A DNA stretch of 64,000 nt from the NCBI GenBank assembly GCA_035762545.1, contig DASTOM010000005.1:8065-72064 (forward strand), in the 5' to 3' direction. The translations under genes were made by a program, and so were the position numbers. Below the pieces are notes generated by a model that was not told the origin of the DNA, did not search any database, and was given only the letters and a program-made list of their open reading frames with translations. Every line of letters starts with the position of its first letter. The stretch's first letter is position 1. The stretch comes from JANQRA01 sp035762545 (GTDB taxonomy: Bacteria; Actinomycetota; Acidimicrobiia; Spongiisociales; ZC4RG35). Of the stretch, positions 1 through 9,110 are shown piece by piece.

Positions 1-359
1 CGATGGAGGATCGTCGCCAGACCCACCGCGATCGCGGTGTGGGCGTCGTGACCGCAGGCATGCATCCATCCTTGGTTGGCCGAGCGGGGAGAATTGTCCG
101 TCGGCTCCACGATGGGCAAGGCATCGAGATCGGCCCGGAATCCCACCTTGGGAGTGGCGCCGACGTCGACCCACCCGCCGGTCTTCTCGCCCCTGGTCCG
201 AAACTCGAGACCTTCGGTCTCCAGTGCGGACCGAACCATGTCGGTCGTGACGAACTCACGATGTGCCGGCTCGGGTTGGGTGTGGAGCTGGCGTCGCAGG
301 TCGATCACCGTCGGTATCACCTCCGCCACCAGCCCTGATATGTCCTCCAAAGCGGGCAT
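1..359 (-). CDS. M20 family amidohydrolase, N-terminal 119 residues
   Basis: This metal-dependent amidohydrolase of the M20 (N-acyl-amino-acid/aminoacylase) family runs off the left edge, so only its first 119 residues are visible. The segment FRADLDALP and the metal-binding motif HACGHDAHTA, including the Cys ligand typical of the amidohydrolase branch, are both present. The ATG at 359 is preceded by a TAGGCT box at 366-371, six nt away, with no Shine-Dalgarno, so it may be transcribed as a leaderless mRNA although it also lies 23 bp downstream of glnE on the same strand. The substrate cannot be deduced from this fragment. Confidence 0.85.
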   Translation of the reverse strand, partial: MPALEDISGLVAEVIPTVIDLRRQLHTQPEPAHREFVTTDMVRSALETEGLEFRTRGEKTGGWVDVGATPKVGFRADLDALPIVEPTDNSPRSANQGWMHACGHDAHTAIAVGLATILH

Positions 360-382
360 TCGGCGAGCCTAACCCCGAGCAG

Positions 383-2962
383 TCACTCGTAGAAGATCGT
401 TTCGAAGGTTCGCCGTGCCCTCCGTGTATACCGGCGGTAGTGCTCACGAAGCTCGCCGCTGCGGTCGAAACCGAGCGACGCAGCAAGGCGCGATGTGGCG
501 TCGGCCACCATTGGGAGCGAGTCTGAAGGCCGACCGCTCTGCAGGTGGAGACGGAGACGCACCCGGGTGCAGAAGAGGTAGGCGTCGTGGAGCGCGTGGA
601 ACTCGCTGGGCTTGAGCAGCTTGGCCTCGCGGAGGGCATCGAGCGTCTCGAACGTCCCGGTGAGCCGGAGCTCGGGGATCTTGCCGCCATGTCTCAGTTG
701 GAGCAGTTGGACAGCGAACTCGATGTCGCTGAGCCCTCCCGGACCCAGCTTGAGATGGAAGTCCGGGTCCTCGTTGGCCGGTATTCGCTCCGACTCGACC
801 CGCGCCTTGATTCGGCGGATCTCGCCAACGGTCTCCCTCGAGAGCTCCGGACGCCAGACGACCGGCTCGATCATCTCGAAGTACTCAGCGAGGAGGTCTT
901 CATTGCCGCCCCCTGGTCGGGCTTTGACCAATGCCAGCAGCTCCCACGGTTCGACCCATTCCTCGTAGTACCGCTTGTAAGAGGCGAGTGATCGAGACAT
1001 CGGACCTTTGCGCCCTTCGGGACGAAGACCGGCGTCGACTTCGTAGGCATCGCCATGACGGTTGGGCTCCGCCAGGACGCTCCCCAGCCCGGCGGCGAGC
1101 TCGAGCCCTCTCTTCGTATCGTCTCCGTGGATGTACATCACGTCGATGTCCGACCCGTATGAGAGCTCTCTACCACCCCATCGGCCCATGGCGATCACCG
1201 CAAATGGCTCGTCGGGCTCGGCGATGATGTGGAGGGAAGCTCTAACCGCGGCGTCGGCGCTGTCAGAGAGGGCATGGATGGTCGCCTGCGGCGGGGCCAC
1301 GCCCAGGATGTCCCGCGCCGCTATGCGGAGTTTGCGGCGTCGGACGAATCTCCGAATCGTCCCGATCCTGGCCTCTAGTCCCGGTCTGGCATCGAGGGTC
1401 AGAATGAGCCGCGTTGTGGCGTCGTCGAGATCGCGGATCCTGGCGAGGAGATCGTCGTCGGCGAGACGGGGCACGAACTCGGGGATACGGTCCATCAGAT
1501 CGCCGACCAACTTGCCGGTCCCGAGGAGTGTGCACAGTCGTTCGCCGGCCACCGGGTTGGTCTGGAGGACGCGAATCAGGGCGGCATGATCAGTGGAATG
1601 AGCGAGGAGCAACCGGAGCTGCGCCAATCCGAGGTCGGGGTCGGGTGACTGCGACAGCCAGTCCAACATAAGAGGCAGCATCTGGTGCATCACCATCGAC
1701 CGCCGACTGACTCCGGACATCAGGTCGTTCACCGTCTGAGTCGCCGCAACCACATTGCGGAATCCCAGTGCTGCCAGCCTGACGGCGGCGGCGGACTGGG
1801 TCAGTCGTGCCGTGTCCAAGCCCACCAGTGCGTCGAGGATCGGTCGGAAGTAGAGACGTTCGTGGAGATCACGTGCATTGGCCCGGACTTCGGCGAGCCG
1901 GGTCTCGAATTCCTCGGCGGGATTGTTGGCGAACCCCAGGGAGCGTCCCAGCCACTCTCTTCCCTCGGCGTCCGTCGGGATGCTGTGGGTCTGGCGGAGA
2001 TCGTGTAACTGCAGCCGGTGCTCGACGTCCCGGAGGAAGCGATACGCGTCGTCCATTTTCGCCGCCTCTTCGACGTCTATGTAACCGTGGTCCCGCAGGG
2101 CGGCGATCGCGCCGAGAGTGGAGGTGACCCGAAGGTCCGTGTCGACCCGGCCATGGACGAGTTGAAGGATCTGGACCGAGAACTCGATGTCACGAATGCC
2201 CCCGCGCGATCGTTTGATGTCGTTTGTTGGAGAGCCCTCCTCCGCCTGGCTCTTCAGCGCACGGATGCTGCGCAGCGCGTCGGTGTCGAGACCTTCTTCC
2301 CAGATGATCTTGTCGGCGAGGGCCCGGAATCGGGTCCCGAGGTCGGGGTCGCCGGCGGCGTGACGTGCTTTCAGGAGGGCCTGGAGCTCCCATGCCTCGC
2401 TCCACCGCTCGTAGTAGCCGGCGTACCCTTCGAGACTCCTCGAGAGCGGGCCCATCGAGCCCTCCGGCCGCAAGTCGGCGTCGACGTTGAGCGTCGGGCC
2501 GTCGAATGTCGGGGTGGACAGCCTTGCCAGGAGCCGGGAAGCGATCGCCAGGGCGGCCGCCCGGCCCTCCGTCTCGCGTCCGGGCGCTGCCTCGTGAACG
2601 AACACGAGGTCTATGTCCGAGTAGTAGTTGAGCTCACGGGCTCCCCATTTCCCCATTGCGATCACCGCGAACGCGAGCTCGGCGGCTATGGGGTGACGCT
2701 CGGAGATCTCCTCGGTGACTGCGGCGAGCTCGTCAGCGACGATGAGATCCATGGAGTCGGACAGGCTTCTCGTGGTCGTCTCCAGATCGGCGGTGCCGAG
2801 GACGTCGGCGATAGCGACGTGGAGGAGAGCAGCCTGAACTCGAGCGCTCACGCTCGCTCCCGCATGGGCACCATCGACCAGGTCGGGTTGCCGGAGCAAT
2901 GCCTCGGCGAGCGGTGGACTGACCCGCTCCAGCTGGTCTGCGATCCTCTGGCTATCCGTCAC
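383..2962 (-). CDS. glnE: Bifunctional glutamine synthetase adenylyltransferase / adenylyl-removing enzyme
   Basis: GlnE adds AMP to glutamine synthetase, and removes it, according to nitrogen status. At 859 aa it is shorter than the E. coli protein (about 946 aa). Both nucleotidyltransferase domains are intact. The N-terminal deadenylase half has GKWGARELNYYSDIDLVF at residues 104-121. The C-terminal adenylyltransferase half has GRWGGRELSYGSDIDVMYI near residues 590-605. Each carries the catalytic Asp-x-Asp pair. The GTG start at 2962 has a TAGCCT box seven nt upstream (2970-2975), which suggests leaderless transcription. It is divergent from nadE. No glutamine synthetase or PII gene is in the window. 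Confidence 0.96.
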   Translation of the reverse strand: MTDSQRIADQLERVSPPLAEALLRQPDLVDGAHAGASVSARVQAALLHVAIADVLGTADLETTTRSLSDSMDLIVADELAAVTEEISERHPIAAELAFAVIAMGKWGARELNYYSDIDLVFVHEAAPGRETEGRAAALAIASRLLARLSTPTFDGPTLNVDADLRPEGSMGPLSRSLEGYAGYYERWSEAWELQALLKARHAAGDPDLGTRFRALADKIIWEEGLDTDALRSIRALKSQAEEGSPTNDIKRSRGGIRDIEFSVQILQLVHGRVDTDLRVTSTLGAIAALRDHGYIDVEEAAKMDDAYRFLRDVEHRLQLHDLRQTHSIPTDAEGREWLGRSLGFANNPAEEFETRLAEVRANARDLHERLYFRPILDALVGLDTARLTQSAAAVRLAALGFRNVVAATQTVNDLMSGVSRRSMVMHQMLPLMLDWLSQSPDPDLGLAQLRLLLAHSTDHAALIRVLQTNPVAGERLCTLLGTGKLVGDLMDRIPEFVPRLADDDLLARIRDLDDATTRLILTLDARPGLEARIGTIRRFVRRRKLRIAARDILGVAPPQATIHALSDSADAAVRASLHIIAEPDEPFAVIAMGRWGGRELSYGSDIDVMYIHGDDTKRGLELAAGLGSVLAEPNRHGDAYEVDAGLRPEGRKGPMSRSLASYKRYYEEWVEPWELLALVKARPGGGNEDLLAEYFEMIEPVVWRPELSRETVGEIRRIKARVESERIPANEDPDFHLKLGPGGLSDIEFAVQLLQLRHGGKIPELRLTGTFETLDALREAKLLKPSEFHALHDAYLFCTRVRLRLHLQSGRPSDSLPMVADATSRLAASLGFDRSGELREHYRRYTRRARRTFETIFYE

Positions 2963-2969
2963 ACGCCAC

Positions 2970-3010
2970 AGGCTATGACCGTCGTCAATCGCACAGGTGC
3001 GGCGTAACGT
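2970..3010. promoter_or_regulatory. Divergent glnE/nadE promoter region with two leaderless -10 boxes
   Basis: The 54-bp gap between the glnE and nadE starts holds TAGCCT (minus strand, 2975-2970), seven nt before the glnE GTG, and TAACGT (plus strand, 3005-3010), six nt before the nadE ATG. No Shine-Dalgarno precedes either gene. Both are nitrogen-metabolism genes, but I see no shared operator between them. Confidence 0.55.
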
Positions 3011-3016
3011 GGCGGC

Positions 3017-4675
3017 ATGCCGATGAAGGTCGCAGGAGCCCAGTTGAACCTGACCGTGGGTGACCTCTCGGGCAACGAACAGTTGATATCTGAGGCGATG
3101 AGCCGCGCCGAGGCGGCGAATGCCGATGTCGTCCTCCTTCCCGAACTGGCGATACCGGGATATCCACCCGAGGATCTCGTGCTGAGACGCGATTTCGTCG
3201 AAGCCAACGTCGAGGCCCTGCGTCGCTTGGCCCGGGCGTCGGGGAGCACCACCACCGTTGTTGGGTTCCTCGACTTCGCCTCGGGCCCCGGAAGCCGCGC
3301 AATCGACTCAGAGGATCGGGGCGTCGCCAACGCCGCTGCGGTGCTGCGCGATGGAGAGATCGTCGGTGTCTATCACAAGGTCCATCTCCCCAACTTCGGG
3401 GTCTTCGACGAGGACCGCTACTTCGTGACCGGATCCGACCCCGACCGCATCTGGGACATCGCCGGAGTCCCGACGGGCGTTTCGGTCTGTGAGGACATCT
3501 GGCTCCCCGACGGCCCGCCGTCTTTGCAGGCCCGGGCCGGGGCGAGGATCCTGCTCAACATCAATGCCAGCCCATTCCATCGGGGCAAGGCGTCGGAGAG
3601 GGAGGAGATGCTGAGGTCTCGGGCGCTGGCGGCCGGTGCCCCCATCGTCTATCTCAACCTCATCGGCGGTCAGGATGAGCTGGTGTTCGACGGGGCTTCG
3701 GTGGTGATAGCCGACACCGGCGAGGTGATCCACCGTTCCGCACAGTTCGAGGAGGACTTCTTCGTCCTCGACGTCCCCCTCCCCGGGGAGGGCGTGGAGA
3801 CCGGGGACATCGCCCCATATCTGGAGCCCACCGAGGAGGTCTACCGGGCATTGACTACTGGTTTGGCCGACTACTGCCGGAAGAACGGTTTCGGGTCGGT
3901 CGTGATCGGGCTCTCCGGAGGTATCGACTCGGCGCTCACCGCGGCAATCGCCGCGGACGCTCTCGGGCCCGACTCGGTCTGGGGGGTCTCCATGCCTTCG
4001 CGATTCTCCTCACAACACTCGATCGACGACGCCCGGCTTCTGGCCGAGAACCTGGGAATCCGTTTCGACAAGATCTCGATCGACGGCGTCTTCGAGTCCC
4101 ATCTCGACTCGCTGGCCGATGTCTTCGCCGGTACCGAGTTCGGCGTCGCCGAGGAAAACCTCCAGGCCAGGTCGCGGGGAGCGACCCTCATGGCGATCTC
4201 CAACAAGCACGGGCCCATGGTCCTGGCCACGGGGAACAAGAGCGAGATGGCCGCCGGTTACGCCACCCTCTACGGGGACATGGTGGGCGGCTACTCCGTG
4301 TTGAAGGACGTGTTCAAGGGTCTCGTCTACGAACTGGCGCGTTGGCGGAACAAGGACGGCGAGGTGATCCCGCAGAACACCATCGACAAGGATCCATCTG
4401 CAGAGCTTCGCCCCAATCAGAAGGACTCCGACTCACTCCCGCCATACGAGATCCTCGACGCCATCCTCGAGCGGTACATCGAAGACGACATGGGTGTGGC
4501 CGAGGTCATCGCGGACGGGTACGACCCCGACACCGTGGTCAGGGTTGCCAGGATGGTCGACCGGAACGAGTACAAGCGCCGGCAGTCGGCACCCGGGGTC
4601 AAGATCACCACCAAGGCCTTCGGCAAAGACCGCCGTCTCCCGATCACCAACCATTACCGGCCGTCCGCCCCGTGA
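3017..4675 (+). CDS. nadE: Glutamine-dependent NAD+ synthetase
   Basis: This enzyme converts deamido-NAD to NAD+ with ATP and ammonia taken from glutamine. The N-terminal nitrilase-like glutaminase domain (about residues 1-265) has the catalytic triad Glu43, Lys121 and Cys158 (in SVCEDIW). The C-terminal synthetase domain has the PP-loop SGGIDS at 300-305. At 552 aa it is the compact two-domain form, unlike the roughly 680-aa mycobacterial enzyme. A second in-frame ATG lies at 3023. The gene is followed by an aminotransferase whose GTG start overlaps the nadE stop codon, so the two are translationally coupled. Confidence 0.96.
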   Translation: MPMKVAGAQLNLTVGDLSGNEQLISEAMSRAEAANADVVLLPELAIPGYPPEDLVLRRDFVEANVEALRRLARASGSTTTVVGFLDFASGPGSRAIDSEDRGVANAAAVLRDGEIVGVYHKVHLPNFGVFDEDRYFVTGSDPDRIWDIAGVPTGVSVCEDIWLPDGPPSLQARAGARILLNINASPFHRGKASEREEMLRSRALAAGAPIVYLNLIGGQDELVFDGASVVIADTGEVIHRSAQFEEDFFVLDVPLPGEGVETGDIAPYLEPTEEVYRALTTGLADYCRKNGFGSVVIGLSGGIDSALTAAIAADALGPDSVWGVSMPSRFSSQHSIDDARLLAENLGIRFDKISIDGVFESHLDSLADVFAGTEFGVAEENLQARSRGATLMAISNKHGPMVLATGNKSEMAAGYATLYGDMVGGYSVLKDVFKGLVYELARWRNKDGEVIPQNTIDKDPSAELRPNQKDSDSLPPYEILDAILERYIEDDMGVAEVIADGYDPDTVVRVARMVDRNEYKRRQSAPGVKITTKAFGKDRRLPITNHYRPSAP

Positions 4676-5478
4676 TCACCGACGTCCTCATCAACGGCGA
4701 GCCCTCAGACGGGCGCATCCCGGTAACCGATTCGTCGGTCCTGCGCGGCGATGGTGTCTTCGAGGTGCTCAAGGCCTACAACAGTGAGGCGTTCGGTCTC
4801 GACTTCCATCTCGATCGACTCGAGGCGAGCGCCCGCGCAATGCATCTCGACCTGCCGCCCCGTATCGAACTGGCGGCATGGATCGAACAGGTGTCGTCGC
4901 AACTGGGGGGCGGGGTCGTCCGGGTGATCGTCACCAGAGGTTCCAGCATTCCAGGTCTCGATGACCCTGCCAACGTCATCGTCTTCGGTCACTCCTGGGA
5001 TCGGGAGTTCGGCCCCGCCAGGCTGTACCCGGTGGCGGCTCCGTGGCACGCCGCAGGAGTCGTGTGGGATCTGGCCGGGGCGAAGATCACCTCCTACGCA
5101 CCCAACCTGTCGGCCACGAGGAGGGCCAAGGCCGAGGGGTTCGAAGATGCACTCCTCACGACAGTGGACGGCGTCATGCTGGAAGGTCCGACGTTCAGCG
5201 TCGCCTGGGTGGTGGACGGAGTGGTGGAGACCCCAGGTCTCCACCTGGGCATCCTCGACTCGATCACCCGAAAGGTGGTGGTCTCGGGGGCTCGCGAAAC
5301 GGGGATCGAGGTGATCGAGGACGTATGGACCCTCGAGCGGCTCCGGAGCGCCGACGAGGTTATGGCTCTGTCCACCATTCGAGAGGTCCAGCCGGTGGTC
5401 GCGGTCGGCGATCTCGAGTTCGAGCCGGGCACGACGACCGAGAAGTTGGCTGGTGTATTCAGTGCCCTCGTAGGGTAA
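4672..5478 (+). CDS. PLP-dependent aminotransferase class IV (BCAT / aminodeoxychorismate-lyase fold)
   Basis: This 268-aa fold-type IV PLP enzyme belongs to the family of branched-chain aminotransferases, D-amino-acid transaminases and 4-amino-4-deoxychorismate lyase. Lys138 in AGAKITSY is the expected Schiff-base lysine, and Glu171 in MLEGPTFS contacts the cofactor ring. The N-terminal RGDGVFEVL is a typical family block. The GTG start overlaps the nadE stop (GTGA), so the pair forms an operon. The short length and divergent substrate loop fit a PabC-like lyase about as well as a transaminase, so I give no gene symbol. Confidence 0.85.
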   Translation: MITDVLINGEPSDGRIPVTDSSVLRGDGVFEVLKAYNSEAFGLDFHLDRLEASARAMHLDLPPRIELAAWIEQVSSQLGGGVVRVIVTRGSSIPGLDDPANVIVFGHSWDREFGPARLYPVAAPWHAAGVVWDLAGAKITSYAPNLSATRRAKAEGFEDALLTTVDGVMLEGPTFSVAWVVDGVVETPGLHLGILDSITRKVVVSGARETGIEVIEDVWTLERLRSADEVMALSTIREVQPVVAVGDLEFEPGTTTEKLAGVFSALVG

Positions 5479-5507
5479 GGAACCATCCAGCACTAGCGTT
5501 TCGTTTG

Positions 5508-6032
5508 GTGGTCATGAGATTTCGATCGATAGCCGTGGTCGGCGCAGTGGTTTTGGCCCTCGCCGCATGTGACAGCGGGGACGCCGAGCTTTCAACGGAC
5601 TCCACCATCATCACCGGTGGAACCAATGCCCCGGCCGCCACAACCACGACGACACCATCCGACGGTGGCACCTCCGGGAGCTCGCCGTCCACCACTCTCG
5701 TCGGCGAGCCAGTGGCGGCGTACGACGTCGTCCAGAGGACTCCAAACGACAACGGGGAGGCCGTGATCGTCGTCATCCCCGAGGGCGCCTACACCGATGT
5801 GGATCTCGAGAACTTCGTAATCGACCTGCTCGAGTCCGACGAGAACATCTACGGCGCCGAAGTCTTTGGTGACGAGACCGCGGTCGAGGCCTTTCTCATC
5901 GACCCGGCCTCACTCACCGAGGAGCAGACCGCGTTGATCGAGCGTTATCACTACGTCACTGTCGTGGGCCGGGACCGGATCGAGTACCGGGGCCCGTTCG
6001 CCGAGTTCCCCGGTGGGGCCATCGGAAGCTGA
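5508..6032 (+). CDS. Small secreted lipoprotein, function unknown
   Basis: The protein has a lipoprotein signal peptide: a charged MRFR stretch, a hydrophobic core, then lipobox LAAC. A Thr/Ser/Gly-rich linker of about 40 residues follows. The C-terminal domain (YDVVQRTPNDNGEAVIVV to the end) is compact and acidic, with no motif I recognise. I place the start at GTG 5508 because TAGCGT (5494-5499) sits eight nt before it; an ATG at 5514 is two codons downstream. The gene is 29 bp beyond the aminotransferase. No homologous family comes to mind. Confidence 0.7.
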   Translation: MVMRFRSIAVVGAVVLALAACDSGDAELSTDSTIITGGTNAPAATTTTTPSDGGTSGSSPSTTLVGEPVAAYDVVQRTPNDNGEAVIVVIPEGAYTDVDLENFVIDLLESDENIYGAEVFGDETAVEAFLIDPASLTEEQTALIERYHYVTVVGRDRIEYRGPFAEFPGGAIGS

Positions 6033-6053
6033 CACAGGACCGTTCGCCGCGTC

Positions 6054-7454
6054 CTAGAGCATCAGGCTGGCGAGCAGCAGGAATCCGCCGAACCCGACGA
6101 GGTCGGTGATCAGTGTCAAGAAGATAGATGCGGCCAGCGCCGGGTCGAGGCCAAACCGTCTCAGCAACACGGGGATTCCGCTACCTACCACCGCACCGAT
6201 GACCAGCACGGCGAAGGCCGACAGGCTCACCACCAGGGCGACGGTGAACGGGTGCCCTTCCTGCCCGAAGATCTCGATCTGGAGAAGGATCAGGCAGACC
6301 GTCCCGGCGAGCACCCCCAGCACCACCCCATTGAGCAGGCCGACTCCGAACTGACGGAATAGGATGCCCGGGACCTGCGCCGACGGGACGTCATCGGAGG
6401 CCAGCGAGCGGATCATGACAGCGAGGCTCTGATTCCCTCCGTTCCCGCCGAGCAGGGCGATCACCGGCATCAGGGCGGCGAGGACCGGCTCCTGACTGAT
6501 GATTCCGGTCTGCTGTTCGATCACGAACGCCACCACCAGGGCGAGCACCAGGTTGAGGGCCAGCCAGGGGACACGCATCCGGAATGACGAGGTGACGTCG
6601 GTGTAGACAGTCTCGGCCACACCGGCACCGACCGCGGCAGCGAAGTCCTCGGTGGCCTCGTCCTGGATCGCCTCGATGACCGCCTCGGTCGTCACCATCC
6701 CCACCAGCCGTCCCTGGTCTGTGACCGGAACCCCATACAGGTGATATCGCTGGGCGAGCTCGGCAACCTCCTCCCGATCGCTGAAGATGTCGACCGACAC
6801 CGGGTCCGGGATCATCACGTCGGCCAGAGGAGAACCAGGTCGGCGGAAGACCAGGTCGCGGAAGGAGATCACGCCCTGGAGTTGGTCCTCGTCGTCGACG
6901 ACGTAGACATACGACAGGTCCTCGTAGTCCTCATGAAGCTGCCGGATGCGTTCGATGGCCTCCCCGGTAGTCAGCCCGAGCGGTAGGGAGGCGATCTCGG
7001 TGGTCATCAGACCCCCGGCGCTGTCAGGTGGGTACAGGAGGAGATCGCGGACCTCGTCCTCCGCCTCGTCGGTCATTGCGGCGAGGACGTCCTCGGTCAC
7101 CTCGTCGTCCAGCTCCCCGATGAGGTCTGCGGCCGCCTCGCTGGGCATCTCGCTCAGGGCCGCCGCAAGGTCTTCCAGGGGGAGCTGTTCGATGAGCTCG
7201 GCGGCGAGCTCCGGCGCTATCTCCTCGAGGATCTCGGCGGCTTCGGCCGGGGACAGGCCACTGAGCAGATCGGCGGCGGTCCCCTCCTCGAGTTGTTCGA
7301 GAATGTCGGCGGCATCACTGGGTGTGGCCGCGGCGAGGGCCTCCCACTCCTCCGGATTGGCGTCGAGATAGTCGGCCACCTGCTCGTGGTCGCGACGCGC
7401 GGCAGCGAGCAGTTGGTGGGCAAGTTGACGCGGGCTTCTAAGTCGAAGTCTCAT
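6054..7454 (-). CDS. mgtE: Magnesium transporter MgtE
   Basis: MgtE is a Mg2+-gated channel for magnesium uptake. The 466 residues show the expected order. First is an acidic superhelical MgtE N domain (about 20-130, with repeated DILEQLE/EILEEI helices). Next are two CBS domains (about 145-260; SYVYVVDDEDQLQGVISF is part of the first). Last is a membrane domain (about 290-466) ending in the conserved ITDLVGFGGF helix, whose Asp lines the pore. It lies 45 nt downstream of greA on the same strand, so it is probably co-transcribed. I see no Mg2+ riboswitch in that short gap. Confidence 0.95.
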   Translation of the reverse strand: MRLRLRSPRQLAHQLLAAARRDHEQVADYLDANPEEWEALAAATPSDAADILEQLEEGTAADLLSGLSPAEAAEILEEIAPELAAELIEQLPLEDLAAALSEMPSEAAADLIGELDDEVTEDVLAAMTDEAEDEVRDLLLYPPDSAGGLMTTEIASLPLGLTTGEAIERIRQLHEDYEDLSYVYVVDDEDQLQGVISFRDLVFRRPGSPLADVMIPDPVSVDIFSDREEVAELAQRYHLYGVPVTDQGRLVGMVTTEAVIEAIQDEATEDFAAAVGAGVAETVYTDVTSSFRMRVPWLALNLVLALVVAFVIEQQTGIISQEPVLAALMPVIALLGGNGGNQSLAVMIRSLASDDVPSAQVPGILFRQFGVGLLNGVVLGVLAGTVCLILLQIEIFGQEGHPFTVALVVSLSAFAVLVIGAVVGSGIPVLLRRFGLDPALAASIFLTLITDLVGFGGFLLLASLML

Positions 7455-7499
7455 TGGTGACCCCGGGACGAATGGACCGGGGTCAGGCTACAACGGGTA

Positions 7500-7976
7500 T
7501 CAACCCTCGTAAGGTCGGACTGCGGTGACCTTCACGGTCATCTCGCCGGCCGGTGCCTCGTAGCTGACGTCGTCGCCGACCGTGGCTCCGATCAGGGCAG
7601 CGCCGAGCGGGCTTGCCGGAGAGGCGAGGAAGAGCCCTGGCACTTTGTTCTCCTGGGGGGCGACGAAATATTCCATCTCGTCACCGTCGGCGTCGACGAC
7701 GGTCACGACCGAGCCGATCTCCACCCTTCCGGTGTCTTCGACCTCCCTCACCTCGGCGGTGTTGATGAGGTGCTCGAGCTTACGGATGCGTGCCTCCATC
7801 AAGCCCTGGTCGTTTTTGGCCGCGTCGTAGTCGGCGTTCTCGCGGAGGTCACCGTGCGAACGCGCTTCGGCGATCCGATCCTCGATCTCGGCACGGCCCT
7901 CGGTCTTCAGTTGTTCCAACTCCTCCTGGAGCTTCGCGAGCGCGGCAGGAGTGAGGAATGTGGGTGAATCGGTCAT
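7500..7976 (-). CDS. greA: Transcription elongation factor GreA
   Basis: GreA rescues backtracked RNA polymerase by stimulating cleavage of the nascent transcript. The 158-aa length is standard. The N-terminal coiled coil carries the acidic tip (SHGDLRENADYDAAKNDQ, about residues 40-57) and the C-terminal FKBP-like domain has SPLGAALIG. On the minus strand, TAATCT lies about 11 nt upstream of the ATG. The downstream neighbour on the same strand is mgtE. Confidence 0.96.
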   Translation of the reverse strand: MTDSPTFLTPAALAKLQEELEQLKTEGRAEIEDRIAEARSHGDLRENADYDAAKNDQGLMEARIRKLEHLINTAEVREVEDTGRVEIGSVVTVVDADGDEMEYFVAPQENKVPGLFLASPASPLGAALIGATVGDDVSYEAPAGEMTVKVTAVRPYEG

Positions 7977-8048
7977 GCGAGGTCGCGAGATTAAGCCGCC
8001 GTCCGGCGTACCCGCAGTCCGATTCCTGGGCTGCCCTGCAGACCGACG

Positions 8049-8528
8049 TCATCCCTGGACGGTTGATGCCCCCGCCCGTGGCGTGTCGACCAAACGCGTT
8101 ATCACGGGCTCGACCACCACCTTCGACTGGACGGATCGACTGATCAGGCAAGCATCGTCCGCTTTGGCGAGGACTCTCTCGGCGCGGTCGAGATTCGACT
8201 CTTCCCCGATCACGATCCGGGGGCGGAGGGTGATCGTCTCGATCGAGTAGAAGCCGTCGTCACCGCGTGCGAGGTGACCGACAGCGTTGTCTGAGTAGTC
8301 GAGCACCTGGACCCCGGACCTCGAGGCGATCGACCTGAACGTCGTCATCAGGCACGATGACACCGCTGCCACGAGGAGATGTTCCGGGCTCCAGAGGCGG
8401 CCCGGTCCGCCGAACTCAGGCGGCGATGCGACCTCCATCTCCCGAAGGCCATCCTCCTCGGCCGTTAGCATTCCTCGTTTCTCGTCGACGCCGATCAAGT
8501 CGACGCGGTAGTCGTGTGAATCGATCAA
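8049..8528 (-). CDS. OsmC/Ohr family peroxiredoxin-like protein
   Basis: OsmC-family proteins reduce organic hydroperoxides through a two-cysteine active site. The conserved block SPEHLLVAAVSSC is present, followed by a second Cys in DDACLISRS. I choose the TTG at 8528 because AAAGGAG lies five nt upstream and this start puts the first catalytic Cys at residue 59, the same number as in E. coli OsmC. A longer reading from ATG 8636 would add 36 unconserved residues. The gene is divergent from a DUF302 gene across about 150 bp. Confidence 0.82.
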   Translation of the reverse strand: MIDSHDYRVDLIGVDEKRGMLTAEEDGLREMEVASPPEFGGPGRLWSPEHLLVAAVSSCLMTTFRSIASRSGVQVLDYSDNAVGHLARGDDGFYSIETITLRPRIVIGEESNLDRAERVLAKADDACLISRSVQSKVVVEPVITRLVDTPRAGASTVQG

Positions 8529-8676
8529 CAGCACTCCTTTCGACGATGACGATCTTCCCCTCGAAGCGTCTTCGAAACCATGGGCCAACGGCTCCGATGC
8601 CAGGTCTTTGGTCCCTATCCCGATCTCATCGTGCACAACTAAGTTGCTTCCAGGTCAGTCCCCTAGGAGAGCAGAT

Positions 8677-9087
8677 ATGGCGCCCTATCACTTCAGCGTG
8701 ACCGTCCACAGTGAGTTCCAGTCGGCGGTGGATTTGGCCAAACGGGCTCTCGCCGATCACGGCTTCGGAATCGTGAGCGAGATCGATGTTGCGGCGACGC
8801 TACAGAGCAAGCTCGGAATCGCCCATGATCCCTATTTGATCCTCGGCGCCTGCAATCCGGAGTTCGCTCGCGATGCCGTGGCCAGCGAGCCTTCGATCGG
8901 GGTCCTGCTGCCATGCAACGTCGTGGTGCGATCGACCGAAGGTGACGGTGTGGTCATCGACTTCATGGATCCGGCGGTGATGGTGGATCTGGTGGGCGAG
9001 CCTCGGATTCATGAGATCGCAGACGAGGTTCGACGCAACCTCGAGATGGCCCGCGACGCCATCGCCACGGCTCCTTCGTCGAGCTGA
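8677..9087 (+). CDS. DUF302 domain protein
   Basis: This 136-aa protein matches the DUF302 family. It has the characteristic FGIVSEIDVAATLQSKLG segment, then YLILGACNPEFARDAV, then a GVLLPCNVVV strand. Family members are small alpha/beta proteins of unknown biochemical role, often found near sulfur or redox genes. The ATG at 8677 has a clear AGGAGA Shine-Dalgarno at 8665-8670, unusual in this window. It ends 23 bp before selD and is divergent from an OsmC protein. Confidence 0.85.
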   Translation: MAPYHFSVTVHSEFQSAVDLAKRALADHGFGIVSEIDVAATLQSKLGIAHDPYLILGACNPEFARDAVASEPSIGVLLPCNVVVRSTEGDGVVIDFMDPAVMVDLVGEPRIHEIADEVRRNLEMARDAIATAPSSS

Positions 9088-9110
9088 GATCCGCCGCTTA
9101 ACCTCACGAG

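Noticed and set aside
2018..3007. Long plus-strand frame opposite glnE, and similar long frames opposite rpoB, rpoC and the acylase gene
   Set aside because: They are antisense shadows: compositions are Gly/Arg/Val-rich and no family motif appears, while the other strand encodes complete known proteins.
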